DNA of 36,546 nt from NCBI GenBank assembly GCA_003140835.1, contig PLLA01000063.1, forward strand, positions 51,561 through 88,106, in the 5' to 3' direction. Source of the DNA: Candidatus Tumulicola scandinaviensis (GTDB taxonomy: Bacteria > Vulcanimicrobiota > Vulcanimicrobiia > Vulcanimicrobiales > Vulcanimicrobiaceae). This document shows positions 1 to 8,983 of the stretch, piece after piece. The notes under the pieces were generated by a model. The model saw only the letters and a list, made by a program, of their open reading frames with translations, was not told the DNA's origin and did not search any database. How positions within the stretch are numbered: position 1 is the stretch's first letter; each line of letters opens with the position of its first letter. The position numbers were made by a program, and so were the translations under genes.

Positions 1-431
1 GACCGCGGGTGAACTTCGTACACGTTTTGCGTTGGTTGCGGGTTGGGCTGCACGGTTTGCTGCGGAAGCGGGCGTGGATTCGGCGGCGCGCTCGGCATCT
101 CGCGCACCAGTTCGTGGCGACTTTGCGGTAGTTGTTGCGTCTGCGGCTGAGCGAGCGCGGCATGCTGTACGGCTGCGATGCGCGGCACGTGCACGATCGG
201 AAGAGCGGCGCGCGTAGCGGCCGGCTGATTGGCAACCACCGCCGGCGTTCGGCGCTCAAGCGTCACGATCGATCCGCCCTCGACGTTCTCGGTCGCGCCT
301 TCTTGGGACGAACTCGCGATGATGCTCACGAGCAACAGCGCGAGCAGCGCGTGCAATACGAACGACGCGAGCGTGCTTGCTGCTAGGCGCTCGCGATAGT
401 ACCGATCCCGAGGGTCGCGCTCGATCTTCAC
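1..431 (-). CDS. Partial membrane-anchored Pro/Gln-rich protein (TonB-like N-terminus), runs off left edge
   Basis: Reading the minus strand from a GTG at 431 gives about 143 uninterrupted codons that leave the window at base 1, so the C-terminus is missing. A TAGGAA Shine-Dalgarno-like stretch lies about 8 nt before the GTG. The protein starts with a short charged cytoplasmic tail (KIERDPRDRYYRERL), then one hydrophobic segment at about residues 16-38 (LASFVLHALLALLLVSII). After that comes a long Pro/Gln/Ala-rich stretch (PQTQQLPQS, PLPQQTVQPNPQPTQ). One N-terminal anchor plus a proline-rich periplasmic stalk is the layout of TonB-type energy transducers, and two complete TonB-like genes lie elsewhere in the window. 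The diagnostic C-terminal domain is outside the window, so TonB is a guess. The gene is divergent from pyk, with 91 bp between them. Confidence 0.6.
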   Translation of the reverse strand, partial: MKIERDPRDRYYRERLAASTLASFVLHALLALLLVSIIASSSQEGATENVEGGSIVTLERRTPAVVANQPAATRAALPIVHVPRIAAVQHAALAQPQTQQLPQSRHELVREMPSAPPNPRPLPQQTVQPNPQPTQNVYEVHPR

Positions 432-464
432 GATGAGATTCCTAGTGTCGTGGGTCTAGATTAA

Positions 465-484
465 CTGCGCTTAAAGATGCGCAG
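465..484. promoter_or_regulatory. 6-bp perfect inverted repeat in the divergent pyk/TonB-like intergenic region
   Basis: CTGCGC, an 8-nt spacer (TTAAAGAT) and GCGCAG form a perfect 6+6 inverted repeat in the 91-bp gap between the two divergent start codons. It could be an operator or a small hairpin in the pyk leader. I could not assign convincing -35/-10 boxes on either strand here, so a regulatory role is only suggested by position. Confidence 0.25.
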
Positions 485-522
485 GAGCCTTCCTCCGGTA
501 TCGCGCAAGCGGAAGTGCTCCC

Positions 523-1956
523 ATGGAACTGATTATTCAAAAACGGACGAAAATAGTCGCGACGATCGGGCCGGCGTCGCGCGACCCGGCGATCATGCGC
601 TCCCTGTTCGTGAGCGGCGCGAACGTGCTCCGTCTTAACTTTTCGCACGGCACGCCCGACGAACATGCCGAAGTGATTCGCAATGCCCGCACGATTTCGG
701 CGGAGCTGGGAATTCACACCGCGTTGCTGCAAGATCTGCCGGGCCCGAAGGTCCGCACCGGGAAACTCGCCGAGGGCTTGTCGTCGGTGCGGCTCGAACG
801 CGGTGCTCGCTTCGTCGTCACGGTCGACGACGTGCCGGGAACGCAAGACATCGTTGGTACCACGTATCGCGATTTGCCGTCCGACGTCGCAATCGGCACC
901 CGCCTCTATCTCCAGGACGGCCAAATCACGTTGAGAATCGTCGGCAAGAGCGCGACGGAAATCGAAACGGTTGTCGAATTCGGCGGCGAGTTGCGCTCGG
1001 CCCAGGGCATCAACTACCCGGATGGTACTCTCAACGTCGCGGCGGTTACCGACCGCGATCTCGAGTATCTCGCGTTCGGTCTCGACAATGACGTCGATTT
1101 CGTGGCGCTCTCGTTCGTTCGCAACGCCGACGACGTGGTACGCGCCAAAGCGTTCATCACCCAACGCGGCAAACACGTGCCGGTAATCGCCAAGATCGAG
1201 AAACACGAAGCGCTCGACGACCTGGCCAACATCATCAAGGCGGCCGACGGTATCATGGTCGCGCGCGGCGACCTCGGCATCGAGATCCCGATCGCGACCG
1301 TTCCGATCGTGCAGAAGCGCATCATCGCCGAGTGCAATCGCGCGAGCAAGCCGGTCGTCACGGCCACCCAAATGCTCGAGTCGATGATCGGTTCGTCCCG
1401 TCCGACTCGGGCGGAAGCCACCGACGTCGCCAACGCCATTCTCGACGGCACCGACGCGGTGATGCTCTCCGGCGAAACGGCGATCGGTAAGTATCCCACC
1501 GAGACGGTGCGCATGATGGCCGAAATCGCCCGCGAGGCGGAGAAGGCTTACCCGCATCCGGCGCTGCGCGACCGGCGTTTGGAGGACTCCTCGCCGGCCG
1601 TCGCCGCATCGATCGCCGAAGCGGCCACGCGCGCTAGCGCCGAGCTCGAAATACCGTACATCGTCACTGGAACCACTACCGGCAACACGGCGCACCACAT
1701 CGCCGCATTTCGCCCGCAAGCGCGCATCATCGCGCTCACTCCCGACCCCGCCGTCGCGCGCAGGTTGGCGTTGGTATGGGGCACCGAGTCGATGGTCATC
1801 GATGCGTATAACTCGATCGACGTTCTTCTCTACATGACCGAGCGCGAGATGGTAAATGCCGGTCTCGTGAGTTCCGGCGATCTCATCGCCTTTACGACCG
1901 GCATGCCGGTCGGCTCGGGCGGCACGAACGTACTAAAAATTCACCAGATCGCCTAG
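523..1956 (+). CDS. pyk: Pyruvate kinase
   Basis: The gene encodes 477 residues, the usual length for a bacterial pyruvate kinase without the extra C-terminal PEP-utilising domain. The enzyme converts phosphoenolpyruvate and ADP to pyruvate and ATP in the cytoplasm. Visible hallmarks are RTKIVATIGPASR near the N-terminus, NVLRLNFSHGT, the substrate loop LLQDLPGPKVRTG, and the B-domain after it. The active-site helix VIAKIEKHEALDD is followed by ADGIMVARGDLGIEIP, which carries the metal/phosphate ligands. KPVVTATQMLESMI and DGTDAVMLSGETAIGKYP follow, then a C-terminal allosteric-type domain ending GGTNVLKIHQIA. ATG at 523 places the first strand correctly. Upstream GGAAG is a weak ribosome site. 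The gene is convergent with recN, with 27 bp between stops and no clear hairpin-plus-T-tract terminator. Confidence 0.97.
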   Translation: MELIIQKRTKIVATIGPASRDPAIMRSLFVSGANVLRLNFSHGTPDEHAEVIRNARTISAELGIHTALLQDLPGPKVRTGKLAEGLSSVRLERGARFVVTVDDVPGTQDIVGTTYRDLPSDVAIGTRLYLQDGQITLRIVGKSATEIETVVEFGGELRSAQGINYPDGTLNVAAVTDRDLEYLAFGLDNDVDFVALSFVRNADDVVRAKAFITQRGKHVPVIAKIEKHEALDDLANIIKAADGIMVARGDLGIEIPIATVPIVQKRIIAECNRASKPVVTATQMLESMIGSSRPTRAEATDVANAILDGTDAVMLSGETAIGKYPTETVRMMAEIAREAEKAYPHPALRDRRLEDSSPAVAASIAEAATRASAELEIPYIVTGTTTGNTAHHIAAFRPQARIIALTPDPAVARRLALVWGTESMVIDAYNSIDVLLYMTEREMVNAGLVSSGDLIAFTTGMPVGSGGTNVLKIHQIA

Positions 1957-1983
1957 CGTTTTTGGCTCCGCTCAGACAGGGCC

Positions 1984-3660
1984 TTACGAAGACTTCGCCT
2001 TCCGGAGAAGCTCGCGCGCGTGCTTGATCGCAACGTCGTGCGTCTCGCCCGAAAGCATGCGCGCGAGTTCTGCTTCGCGCGCGCCCGCGCCGGCTATTTC
2101 ACGGACTGCGATGGTAGTGACCTTCGCGCGTTCGCTTTTTTCTAGAAGATAGTGGCGGTCGGCCCAGGTTGCCAACTGGGCGAGATGGGTGACGCACACG
2201 ACTTGGCCCGCGCGAGCCAACCGGCCAATACGTGCGCCGACGGCGGTGCCCGTCGTTCCGCCGATACCGGTGTCGATTTCGTCGAAGACCAGCGCGGCGT
2301 CGGCGTCGCGCGCTTCCGAAAGTGTGACGATGAGGGCGAGTAGCATCCGCGATAACTCGCCGCCGGATGCGATGCGAGCGAGTGGTCTCAGCGATTCGCC
2401 GGCGTTGGCAGCGAACAGAAACTCGATTCGCTCGGCTCCATCGGGCCCGATGCGTTCGAGCGGTTCGAGCGCGACGTCGAAGCGCGCCGACCCGAGCGCG
2501 AGATCGGCAAACTCCGATCGTATGCGCTTGACCAACGCCGATGCGGACCGTTTTCGCAGTGCCGTCAGCGTTTGCGCGGCCGCCTGCAGATCCCGCTCGG
2601 CACCGGCGACGTTCGCGGATAGATCCGAAGTCGCTCGGTCGCGACTCTCGTAATCGTCGACCGCTTCGCGTGCCGTTTCGGCGTGAGCCAGCACGCTTTC
2701 GATGCTGCCGCCATACTTTCGCTTCAACCGGTCGAGCAACTCGAGCCGCGCATTGATTGCGTCGAGTTCGCCCGGATCCAAGTCACCGGAATCGAGTTCT
2801 CCCCCCACGCTCGCGGCCAAATCGTTTGCCTGGCTTTGTAACGCGACGGCCTGTTCGGCCATCGCTCGCAGACCCGCGCCGATGTTTGCGATGCTGCCGA
2901 GCGCGGAGCTTGCGTTGCCAAGCGTCGCGATGGCACCCGATTCGTCGCCGGCCAACGCTTCGCGTGCGCGGCCCAAGGACTCGGCAATGCGTTGACGATT
3001 GTCGAGGTAGTGCCGGCGCTCGTCTAATCGTTGCTCTTCGCCGGGTTCGGGTCGCGCGTCTTCGATTTCCCGTAACGCAAAGCTCGCGTTGGCGTGGCGT
3101 TCGCGGGCTTGGTTCTCGTCGCCGTGTAAACGATCGAGCTTCCGCACGAGGTCGAGCAGCCCCGTCTGGGCTCGATCGACCGATTCGCGCGCGCGCAGCG
3201 CGTCGGACCCTGCGAACCGATCCAGCAACTCCTGGTGGTACGCCGGCGCGAGCAGCCGTTGCGCTTCGAACTGACCGACGATTTCCGCAATGGTGCCGGA
3301 AAGCTCGCGAACGTAGCCGGCCGTCGACGGACGTCCGCACAGGCGCACGTTCGAGCGGCCGGCGTCGCTCATTTCGCGCGCGATCGTCGCTTCTTCGCCG
3401 GTGTCGAGGTCGAAGCCGTCGGCGGCGAGCCGCTCGCGCAACGCCGCATTGGGATCGAACGCGAGCGTCACGATAGCCTTGGCGGCGTCGCGCCGCACCA
3501 CGTCGGTACCCGCGCGCGCGCCGAGCACGAATCCGAGCGCACCCAGCAGCATCGTCTTTCCCGAGCCCGTCTCTCCCGTGAAGATGGTCGCTCCGCGGGC
3601 AAACTCGATGCCGGCGCGCGCGATTAACCCGTAGTTCTCGATATCGAGGCGCCGTAGCAT
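1984..3660 (-). CDS. recN: DNA repair protein RecN (SMC-like ATPase)
   Basis: The protein has 558 residues, normal for RecN, a cytosolic SMC-like ATPase that acts at double-strand breaks. The N-terminus MLRRLDIENYGLIARAGIEF is followed by the Walker A motif TGETGSGKTMLLGALGF at about residues 27-43. A long helical, coiled-coil middle follows, then the ABC signature ASGGELSRMLLALI and Walker B VFDEIDTGIGG. The C-terminal THLAQLATWADRHYLLEK is also typical of the family. The open frame extends 69 codons further upstream, but that part is arginine-rich shadow sequence overlapping nadK. ATG at 3660 matches the family start and lies 11 nt after the nadK stop. It is the last gene of the long minus-strand run and is probably cotranscribed with tlyA and nadK. 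Confidence 0.95.
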   Translation of the reverse strand: MLRRLDIENYGLIARAGIEFARGATIFTGETGSGKTMLLGALGFVLGARAGTDVVRRDAAKAIVTLAFDPNAALRERLAADGFDLDTGEEATIAREMSDAGRSNVRLCGRPSTAGYVRELSGTIAEIVGQFEAQRLLAPAYHQELLDRFAGSDALRARESVDRAQTGLLDLVRKLDRLHGDENQARERHANASFALREIEDARPEPGEEQRLDERRHYLDNRQRIAESLGRAREALAGDESGAIATLGNASSALGSIANIGAGLRAMAEQAVALQSQANDLAASVGGELDSGDLDPGELDAINARLELLDRLKRKYGGSIESVLAHAETAREAVDDYESRDRATSDLSANVAGAERDLQAAAQTLTALRKRSASALVKRIRSEFADLALGSARFDVALEPLERIGPDGAERIEFLFAANAGESLRPLARIASGGELSRMLLALIVTLSEARDADAALVFDEIDTGIGGTTGTAVGARIGRLARAGQVVCVTHLAQLATWADRHYLLEKSERAKVTTIAVREIAGAGAREAELARMLSGETHDVAIKHARELLRKAKSS

Positions 3661-3671
3661 GTAAGAGTACG

Positions 3672-4547
3672 CTACCGACGCGGGCCCTTGATGGAAACCC
3701 CCCACAGCATCTTGGCTTCCAGCCGCTCGAAGAAATGCAGCGGCGACAAACGCGCAAAGCGCACTCGCTTGGGATGGCGCCGAATCAAAACGCTCGAGCC
3801 GGGCGCTACGTCGGATAACACGTCGCCGTCGCACTCGAGCTGCGCCTGGGCGATTTCCGAATCGCACGTGATCTCGATCCGCGAGCTCGTCGGCACGATT
3901 AGCGGCCGCGAGAACAGCGTGTGCGGCAGCAACGGCGCCACGCCGAAAGCATCCACCTTCGGCGAGATGATCGAGCCGCCAGCCGACAGGAAGTATGCGG
4001 TCGAGCCGGTTGGAGTCGAAACGCAGATGCCGTCGGCCGGAATGTGAACCGCGGCTTCGTCGTCGAATTGCAGACCGAACGGAACGATGCGCGATACCTC
4101 GCCCTTGCGAACGACCACGTCGTTGAGTGCGAAGAAGCGGCGGTTTTCATACTCGGCTTCAAGCGCTGCCCGCTCTTCGAGATAGAGACCGCTCTCGACG
4201 GCTTGGGGAAGCTCCTCGATCGCCGGGTCGTCCTCGTCGAGCTCGGTGAGAAATCCCAACCTGCCGGTGTTAATACCGAAGATCGGCACGTCGCGGTCGA
4301 CCGCCAAGCGTGCGGCCCGCAACAGCGTCCCGTCGCCGCCGACGGTAATGAGCAAAGAGGCTTCGTCGACAACCGTTCCGTCGTCGTCGATGCGAAGGGC
4401 TTCGTGTTGTGCGCGAAAGACGGCCACGCCGAACCCGCGGGCTCGGAACCCTCGAGCTATTCGGCTCGCAATCGTTCGCGCGTGTTCCCGGGCCACGTCG
4501 ACGTAGAGAGCGACGAGCTTCTTTTGAATGGCCACCGTCGAGGTCAT
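3672..4547 (-). CDS. nadK: NAD kinase
   Basis: The gene encodes 291 residues and phosphorylates NAD to NADP, the only known route to NADP in bacteria. The family signature GGDGT is at residues 70-74, and NTGRLGFL at about 93-100 is the next conserved block. ALNDVVVRKG and the NAD-binding STPTGSTAYFLSAGG follow, as expected for the C-terminal beta-rich domain. The ATG at 4547 overlaps the tlyA stop by 4 bp (ATGA), so the two genes are probably translationally coupled. recN starts 11 nt beyond the nadK stop. The tlyA-nadK-recN order is seen in many Firmicutes and Actinobacteria. Confidence 0.96.
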   Translation of the reverse strand: MTSTVAIQKKLVALYVDVAREHARTIASRIARGFRARGFGVAVFRAQHEALRIDDDGTVVDEASLLITVGGDGTLLRAARLAVDRDVPIFGINTGRLGFLTELDEDDPAIEELPQAVESGLYLEERAALEAEYENRRFFALNDVVVRKGEVSRIVPFGLQFDDEAAVHIPADGICVSTPTGSTAYFLSAGGSIISPKVDAFGVAPLLPHTLFSRPLIVPTSSRIEITCDSEIAQAQLECDGDVLSDVAPGSSVLIRRHPKRVRFARLSPLHFFERLEAKMLWGVSIKGPRR

Positions 4548-5332
4548 CGCGAGGTTGCTTCGGCGACGACGCCGTCGATTCGTGCGTCGTCGAACAAAAC
4601 GCCCCGCCGGCGAAGCTCGACGAAGAATTCTCGGTTTCCAGCCGGCCCGCGCAGCGGCGACGCAACCAGCGACACCGGCACGAGTCCTTGCGCGGCCAGC
4701 GCATCCCGAACTTCGACCAATACTGCGCGGTGGACGCCAGCATCGCGCACCACCCCGCCGCCGCCCAAACGATCGCGGCCCGCTTCGAACTGCGGCTTTA
4801 CCAGCGCGACGACCGCACCGTCCGGCCGAAGGTACGCGCGCGCCCGAGCGACGATGGTGCGCACCGAAATGAACGACGCATCGACGACGATCAGGTCGAA
4901 TCCATCCGGGAATGCCTCGTCGCCCAGCAAGCGAAAGTTCGTGCGCTCCATGACGCGAACGCGCGAATCGTTGCGAAGCCGCCAGTCGAGCTGGCCGTAG
5001 CCCACGTCGACGGCGATCACCTGGGCGGCATCGCGCTGCAACAAACAGTCGGTAAAGCCGCCCGTCGAGGCACCGACGTCGAGCGCTACCGATCCGTTGA
5101 CAACGATCCCGAACTCGTCGAGCGCGCGGTCGAGTTTTTCACCGCCGCGGCTGACGAACCGGCGCGGACGCTCGACCTCAATGGCCGCCGACGCTTTGGC
5201 GTTTTGGCCGGCTTTCGTAGCCACCACGCCGTCGACGCGAACCCGGCCCTCCATGATCAAACTGCGCGCCTGCGACCGCGTCATTCCGGTCCGTTCCGCG
5301 ACCGCGGCATCCAACCGAACCGCTCGGTTCAT
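4544..5332 (-). CDS. tlyA: TlyA-family rRNA (cytidine-2'-O)-methyltransferase (S4 + FtsJ fold)
   Basis: The protein has 262 residues. The N-terminal S4 RNA-binding domain (about 1-60: RLDAAVAERTGMTRSQARSL, then GRVRVDG) is followed by SRGGEKLDRAL, with the first catalytic lysine near 67. The Rossmann methyltransferase domain follows. It contains the SAM motif ALDVGASTGGFTDCLLQ, the acidic VVDASFIS, and LVKPQFEAG with the second lysine. These match the K-D-K-E arrangement of FtsJ/TlyA 2'-O-methyltransferases. In mycobacteria TlyA modifies 16S and 23S rRNA and affects capreomycin sensitivity; the exact target here is inferred. It overlaps nadK by 4 bp and follows xseB by 12 nt. Confidence 0.92.
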   Translation of the reverse strand: MNRAVRLDAAVAERTGMTRSQARSLIMEGRVRVDGVVATKAGQNAKASAAIEVERPRRFVSRGGEKLDRALDEFGIVVNGSVALDVGASTGGFTDCLLQRDAAQVIAVDVGYGQLDWRLRNDSRVRVMERTNFRLLGDEAFPDGFDLIVVDASFISVRTIVARARAYLRPDGAVVALVKPQFEAGRDRLGGGGVVRDAGVHRAVLVEVRDALAAQGLVPVSLVASPLRGPAGNREFFVELRRRGVLFDDARIDGVVAEATSR

Positions 5333-5344
5333 TTGCGGGAAGCG

Positions 5345-5554
5345 CTAACCCGGCGGCGATTCGTCGCGCGACGCGCGATCGATTTGCTCCTGGGCGCTCT
5401 TCAAGTGCGCCTCGCAGTCGCGCGTCAACGTCTTGCCTTCTTTGAAGAGCTCGGTCGCGCGCTGCAGTTCAACGGAACCGCCTTCGAGCTCTTTGACGAT
5501 CGCGTCGATGCGCGCGAGCTTCGCTTCGAACGTTTGCGGAAGGACGTCACTCAT
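5345..5554 (-). CDS. xseB: Exodeoxyribonuclease VII small subunit
   Basis: This is a 69-residue helical protein (SDVLPQTFEAKLARIDAIVK, ELEGGSVELQRATELFKEGK) with the classic XseB pattern. It forms the small subunit of exonuclease VII with XseA and degrades single-stranded DNA. The open frame extends 24 codons upstream, but that part is shadow of xseA. The ATG at 5554 overlaps the xseA stop by 8 bp, and this start matches the family N-terminus. The C-terminal tail is short and acidic/polar (ASRDESPPG). Confidence 0.9.
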   Translation of the reverse strand: MSDVLPQTFEAKLARIDAIVKELEGGSVELQRATELFKEGKTLTRDCEAHLKSAQEQIDRASRDESPPG

Positions 5555-6893
5555 TGGGGGACACCGATTCCACGCGGGCAGCGAGCATCCCGCGTTCGAG
5601 GCGCGCCTCAATGGGGTCGCCGGCATGCAGCGCGGCCGCGTCGCGGACCACGGCTCCGTTGGTCGTGACGATGGCGTACCCCCGGGCCAGCGGAGCCAGC
5701 GGATCGCATCGATCGAGCGCGGCTTGTCGCCGCGCGAGACCGCTCGCGGCCTTGGTCTGCACGGCCGTGACCGCCCGGTCGAGCCGTTCGCGCATCGTTC
5801 CCCACATGCGCTGTCTATTCGAAACCAGTCGCGCGGCGGCGGTGTCGAGACGGCCGCTTCCCTGCGCGAGCCTCGTGCGAACGTCGGCCAGCGTGCGCTG
5901 CGGGTTCAGCCGTTCGAGGCGCGTGATGCGAGCTGCCAGCAATGCGCGCTTTGCGCCAACGATGCGCAGGCCGACCCGCTCGAGATCGCTGTTGCCGGCG
6001 TCGCGCAACTGCGATGCCCGCACGACGATCGCGTCGATCGCCCGCGCGAGACGTTCGCCGTGATGCAATAGGCGGCTGGTCACTTCGGACCACGATCCGG
6101 CGATGTATTCCGCCGCGGCGGTCGGGGTTTTGAAGACGGCATCCGCAACCGCATCGGCGAGATGATAGTCGCCGGTATGCCCGATCGCGGTGACGACCGG
6201 ATGGCGCGAACGAACGATGGCCCGAACCACTACCTCGGTATTGAAAGGGTAACGGTCCTCATAGCTGCCGCCGCCACGCAACACGACGACGGCATCGACG
6301 TCCTCGCGCGAGGCGCGTTCCAACGCATCGGCGATATCGAGCTCGGCTCCATCGCCTTGAACGCGCGTCTCGACGAAGATCGCGCGCACGTTCGGCGCGC
6401 GTTCGCGCAACGTCGACTCGAAGTCGGCCGCCCCTTTACCGCGGGCAGACACGAGCGCAACGCGCCGGGGGAAGCGCGGAAACACGCGCTTGCGGGCTTG
6501 GTCGAATATCCCTTCGGCCTGCAGGCGCTGGCGCAGCGCCTCGACCTTGGCGGCGATCGCTCCGACGCCAAACGGCGCGATGTCGAGCACGCGCAACTGG
6601 TACTCGCTGCGGCGCTCCCAAATGCCGACGGCACCCGTCGCAATCACCGCGCCTCCGTCGGAAACGTTCGGAAAATTTCTCGCTTCGTTGCGGAAGGCAA
6701 AGCAGCGGAGGACGGCGCGGTCGTCTTTGAGATTGAAATAGACGTTCCCGTTGGCCTGCGGTTTCCATTCGGAGATCTCGCCGGCGATGGCGATGCGTCG
6801 CAACTCGGGGCGGCGCTCCATCCACCCGCGCAAACGTTCCGCGAACTGCGAAACGGTAAGTTGCAGTACCTGCGTCTCGTCGAACAGCGTCAT
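5547..6893 (-). CDS. xseA: Exodeoxyribonuclease VII large subunit
   Basis: The protein has 448 residues. It begins TLFDETQVLQLTVSQFAERL, followed by the OB-fold nucleic-acid-binding domain (IAGEISEWKPQANGNVYFNL, then LRCFAF, at about residues 35-110). The catalytic core carries GAVGIWERRSEYQL, VALVSARGKGAADFESTL and VVLRGGGSYEDRYPFNTEVV. It then has the conserved histidine/aspartate stretch VTAIGHTGDYHLADAVAD. The C-terminal half is long and helical, as expected for the XseA coiled-coil stalk that binds XseB. ATG at 6893 overlaps the stop of the PBP gene by 4 bp (ATGA). The open frame upstream of that ATG is antisense-type noise inside the PBP gene. Confidence 0.95.
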   Translation of the reverse strand: MTLFDETQVLQLTVSQFAERLRGWMERRPELRRIAIAGEISEWKPQANGNVYFNLKDDRAVLRCFAFRNEARNFPNVSDGGAVIATGAVGIWERRSEYQLRVLDIAPFGVGAIAAKVEALRQRLQAEGIFDQARKRVFPRFPRRVALVSARGKGAADFESTLRERAPNVRAIFVETRVQGDGAELDIADALERASREDVDAVVVLRGGGSYEDRYPFNTEVVVRAIVRSRHPVVTAIGHTGDYHLADAVADAVFKTPTAAAEYIAGSWSEVTSRLLHHGERLARAIDAIVVRASQLRDAGNSDLERVGLRIVGAKRALLAARITRLERLNPQRTLADVRTRLAQGSGRLDTAAARLVSNRQRMWGTMRERLDRAVTAVQTKAASGLARRQAALDRCDPLAPLARGYAIVTTNGAVVRDAAALHAGDPIEARLERGMLAARVESVSPNE

Positions 6894-8983
6894 CGGCGCG
6901 GCGGAGCGGTCGGTGGTAACGTGGGTTCGGGGGGCGGCGCCTCGGTCGGCGGCAGCGTCGGTTGCGGCGGCAGCGTGGGCTCGGGCGCCAGCGACGCGTA
7001 CGGCGCCAACGTCGCGTACGGTTGCGCGCTCAAGTCGCCGTAGGTGCTTCCGCACGGCGAAAGCGGCTCGGTTCCCTTCAAGAAATATTCCGACCCGCCA
7101 CCGCAGCGACGCTCTTTGGCGACTTCGTCGGGAACCGGAAAGTCGTGCGGAGGCGTTCCGCTCAGCGCGGCTTTCATGAAACGCGCCCAAATGCGCGCCG
7201 GTACGTTGCCACCGTACGATTCGTTCATCCGCGTGTAGTCGTCGTTGCCGAGCCACACGGCGGTTACCAAATCCGGCGTAAATCCGACGAACCAGGCGTC
7301 GCGAAAGTTTGACGTGGTTCCAGTCTTTCCGGCGGCCGGACGGCCGATCACCGCATTGGGGTAACCGGTCCCTTTACTGATGACGTCTTCCAGTATCGAC
7401 GTCACGATGAACGCCGTTCCGGCACTCACCACGTCGTTGGCTTGAGGATACTGATTGTCGAGAACGACGCTGCCCAAAGAGTTTCTGACCAACCGGAAGG
7501 GCGTCGGATCGACGTGCAGACCCTGATTGGCCAACGTCGAGTACCCGCTGGCCTGATCGAGAACGGAGACGACCGACGAACCGAGCGCGAGGGAAAGATT
7601 GGCTTCCAACGGCGCGGTAATCCCCATCCGGTGAGCGTACTCGATGACGCGGTCGACACCAATGCGCTCGGCCAGCTTCACCGCCACCACGTTGCGCGAA
7701 AGGGTCAGCGCCTCACGCAGCGTCACCGCTCCGAGGTAACGGAAGTCGTCGTCGAAGGGCGACCATCGCGTGCCGTCGCCCATCGGATAACTCACCGGCG
7801 TATCCTCGATGGTCGTCGAGGCCGGCATGCCCGAATCGATTGCCGCGGTGTACACGTAGGCCTTGAACGACGAACCCGGCTGGCGATGAGCCTGCCACGC
7901 GCGGTTGAACTGATTGCTCAGTGAAAACCCCGTCCCGCCGACCATCGCCAGGATCTCGCCGGTGGACGGTCGCAGCGCGACGAGTGCGGCCTGATGGGCG
8001 TTGATGCCTTCGTTGCCGGCTTGCGCGACGCCCCAGGTTACCGCCTCCTGCGCGAGCCGCTGCATGCGCGGATCGAGCGTCGTATACACTTGCAAGCCGC
8101 CTTGGTCGACCGCATCCTTTCCGAAGATGCGCTGCAGCTGCGCGATCGCGTACGTCGTGAAGTATGGGTCTACGTATCCCTGCAGTCCCGGTGCGCGCGG
8201 CGTTATGAGTCCTAAGGGCGCGTCGTAGGCATCGTCGGCTTCGGTCTGACCGATAAAGCCGCTCTCGACCATGCGTTCGAGCACGTGTTTCTCGCGATCG
8301 CGAGCCAAGTCGATGTTGGAAAACGGCGAGTAGTCCGAAGGTGCCGCCACCACGCCAGCCAGCATAGCGGCTTGCGCCAGCGTCACCTTATCGATGGAAC
8401 GGCCGAAATACGTGTGCGCGGCCGCATCGACGCCGTACGCTCCAGCACCGAGGTAGATGATGTTGAGGTAGCGCTCGAGTATTTCGTCCTTGGTGTAGAA
8501 GCGTTCGATTTCCATCGCGAGCAGCGCTTCTTGAACTTTGCGCGACATCGATACTTCGTTGGTGAGGAAAAGCCGGCGCGCGAGCTGTTGGGTAATGGTC
8601 GACGCGCCTTGAAACTCTTGATGGCTCAGGTCGGCGAACCCGGCGCGCACGATGCCCCCGAAATCGACACCGTGATGCTGGTAAAAGTTATGGTCCTCGT
8701 TGGCGATGAAAGCGTTGCGCACGAGCGGGGGAATGTGCGAGATCGGCACCCAGACGCGGTTTTCTTTGTACACCGACGCGAGCGGAGTACCGTCGCGGGC
8801 GAAAATGCGCGTCGCGCTGGCGGGCTGGTAGTCGGCCATGCGGCTGATGTCGGGAAGATTGCGCGCGTACGCCGCGACAATGCCGGCGACTGTACCGGCC
8901 GCGAACAGGACGAGCATGAGCACCGCGACCAGAAGCCCGCGCCGAAATCCGCCGGGCTTGCGGCTGGAGCTACGCTTGCGCAT
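6890..8983 (-). CDS. Class A penicillin-binding protein (PBP1A-type glycosyltransferase/transpeptidase)
   Basis: A bifunctional murein synthase of 697 residues from the ATG at 8983. A GTG 30 bp upstream is possible, but the ATG has GGGGAGG just before it. A basic cytoplasmic tail precedes one membrane anchor (LLVAVLMLVLFAAGTVAGIV). The GT51 domain shows ANEDHNFYQHHGVD, GASTITQQLARRLFL, RKVQEALLAMEIE and LNIIYLGAGAYGVDAAA. The transpeptidase domain shows the nucleophile motif PGSSFKAY (SxxK), SRN (SxN) and AGKTGTTSNFRDAWFVGFTP (KTG). The C-terminal about 30 residues are a proline-rich repeat (PEPTLPP, QPTLPP, TEAPPPEPTLPP). Low-complexity tails occur in other class A PBPs. The start overlaps nusB by 14 bp and the stop overlaps xseA by 4 bp. 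It polymerises and cross-links lipid II on the outer face of the inner membrane. Confidence 0.95.
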   Translation of the reverse strand: MRKRSSSRKPGGFRRGLLVAVLMLVLFAAGTVAGIVAAYARNLPDISRMADYQPASATRIFARDGTPLASVYKENRVWVPISHIPPLVRNAFIANEDHNFYQHHGVDFGGIVRAGFADLSHQEFQGASTITQQLARRLFLTNEVSMSRKVQEALLAMEIERFYTKDEILERYLNIIYLGAGAYGVDAAAHTYFGRSIDKVTLAQAAMLAGVVAAPSDYSPFSNIDLARDREKHVLERMVESGFIGQTEADDAYDAPLGLITPRAPGLQGYVDPYFTTYAIAQLQRIFGKDAVDQGGLQVYTTLDPRMQRLAQEAVTWGVAQAGNEGINAHQAALVALRPSTGEILAMVGGTGFSLSNQFNRAWQAHRQPGSSFKAYVYTAAIDSGMPASTTIEDTPVSYPMGDGTRWSPFDDDFRYLGAVTLREALTLSRNVVAVKLAERIGVDRVIEYAHRMGITAPLEANLSLALGSSVVSVLDQASGYSTLANQGLHVDPTPFRLVRNSLGSVVLDNQYPQANDVVSAGTAFIVTSILEDVISKGTGYPNAVIGRPAAGKTGTTSNFRDAWFVGFTPDLVTAVWLGNDDYTRMNESYGGNVPARIWARFMKAALSGTPPHDFPVPDEVAKERRCGGGSEYFLKGTEPLSPCGSTYGDLSAQPYATLAPYASLAPEPTLPPQPTLPPTEAPPPEPTLPPTAPPRR

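Noticed and set aside
442..1719. A 425-codon open frame on the minus strand opposite pyk
   Set aside because: It is the antisense shadow of a GC-rich gene; its translation is Arg/Asp/Gly-rich with no family motif, while pyk on the plus strand is complete.
1957..1983. Possible bidirectional terminator between pyk and recN
   Set aside because: The 27 bp contain a T-run but only a 4-bp imperfect stem, too weak to call.
1984..3867. A longer RecN starting at 3867
   Set aside because: The extra 69 residues overlap nadK and carry no conserved sequence; ATG at 3660 starts the conserved RecN N-terminus.
6893..7030. Tandem DNA repeat at the 3' end of the PBP gene
   Set aside because: The GGC-rich pattern is the codon-level result of the repeated PxPTLPP protein tail, not a separate repeat element.
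5547..7256. A longer xseA product starting at 7256
   Set aside because: The extra 121 residues lie inside the PBP gene, are Arg/Ala-rich and do not match XseA; the ATG at 6893 gives the family N-terminus.
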